A DNA stretch of 42,292 bases from Bacillota bacterium (GTDB lineage: Bacteria; Bacillota; Bacilli; Paenibacillales; Paenibacillaceae). Below the pieces are notes generated by a model, which saw nothing but the letters and a program-made list of their open reading frames with translations, made no database searches and was not told the DNA's origin. The position numbers and the translations under genes are program-made. This document shows positions 42,283-42,292 of this stretch, in pieces; the stretch's first letter is position 1, and each line of letters starts with the position of its first letter. Location of the stretch: the NCBI GenBank assembly GCA_023460795.1, contig JAEWPC010000062.1, positions 1 to 42,292 of the forward strand, read 5' to 3'.

Positions 42283-42292
42283 TTTATGGAGA
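42283..42292 (+). rRNA. rrs: 16S rRNA, first bases only (cut by window end)
   Basis: TTTATGGAGA matches the usual 5' end of Bacillales 16S rRNA, which continues into the universal GTTTGATCCTGGCTCAG. The window stops before that conserved sequence, so the call rests on the ten bases, the boxA-bearing leader and the upstream promoter. Confidence 0.75.

Overview
The window looks like chromosomal DNA of a moderately GC-rich, endospore-forming Firmicute of the Paenibacillaceae type (Paenibacillus/Cohnella-like; genus is inference). The reasons are strong AGGAGG ribosome binding sites, frequent GTG/TTG starts, the Bacillus-like clusters ftsE-ftsX-ctpB-minJ, sdpR-sdpI, ydjI-ydjG and pcrB-pcrA-ligA, a ykkC guanidine riboswitch before an SMR pair, and several stalk-domain (copper amine oxidase N-terminal) surface proteins. 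It is mostly core genome; I see no transposase, integrase, phage gene, CRISPR array or tRNA gene.

Layout. 1-1714: AT-rich spacer with degenerate repeats, then a minus-strand VanW/G5 wall protein. 1975-7901: ftsE, ftsX, an M23 murein hydrolase, the S41 protease CtpB and a MinJ-like PDZ membrane protein, together a cell-division/wall-remodelling block. 7898-8811: promoter, guanidine-I riboswitch with attenuator, and the ykkC/ykkD-type SMR exporter pair. 8808-9765 (minus): sdpR-sdpI immunity operon without the toxin genes. 9891-10170: a 51-bp-period tandem hairpin array. 10233-12446 (minus): ydjI/ydjG-like envelope-stress pair. 12645-14645: uvrB. 14996-17435: diaminopimelate dehydrogenase and glutamate dehydrogenase behind a perfect GlnR/TnrA-type box. 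17551-17750: a second tandem array, 50-bp period. 17756-18766 (minus): alpha/beta hydrolase. 18981-21839: uvrA. 21916-24989: APH-like kinase, lipoprotein and small hypothetical proteins. 25149-28259: HtrA-like protease and a stalk-domain protein. 28414-31878: long U32 protein and galU. 32022-33509: FAD oxidoreductase. 33599-38778: pcrB-pcrA-ligA. 38924-41473: large mosaic lipoprotein. 41550-41972 (minus): DUF4395 membrane protein. 42087-42292: rRNA operon promoter, leader and the first bases of 16S rRNA.

How the genes work together. Three DNA-repair units (uvrB, uvrA, pcrB-pcrA-ligA) share one promoter design: a sigma-A promoter with a LexA/DinR-like inverted repeat 5-6 nt after the -10, which suggests one SOS regulon although uvrA and uvrB are separated. 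ddh-gdhA links ammonia assimilation to diaminopimelate synthesis and carries a nitrogen-control box. The strongest candidates for something undescribed are the two unrelated tandem arrays of about 50-bp units, each unit carrying a short hairpin.
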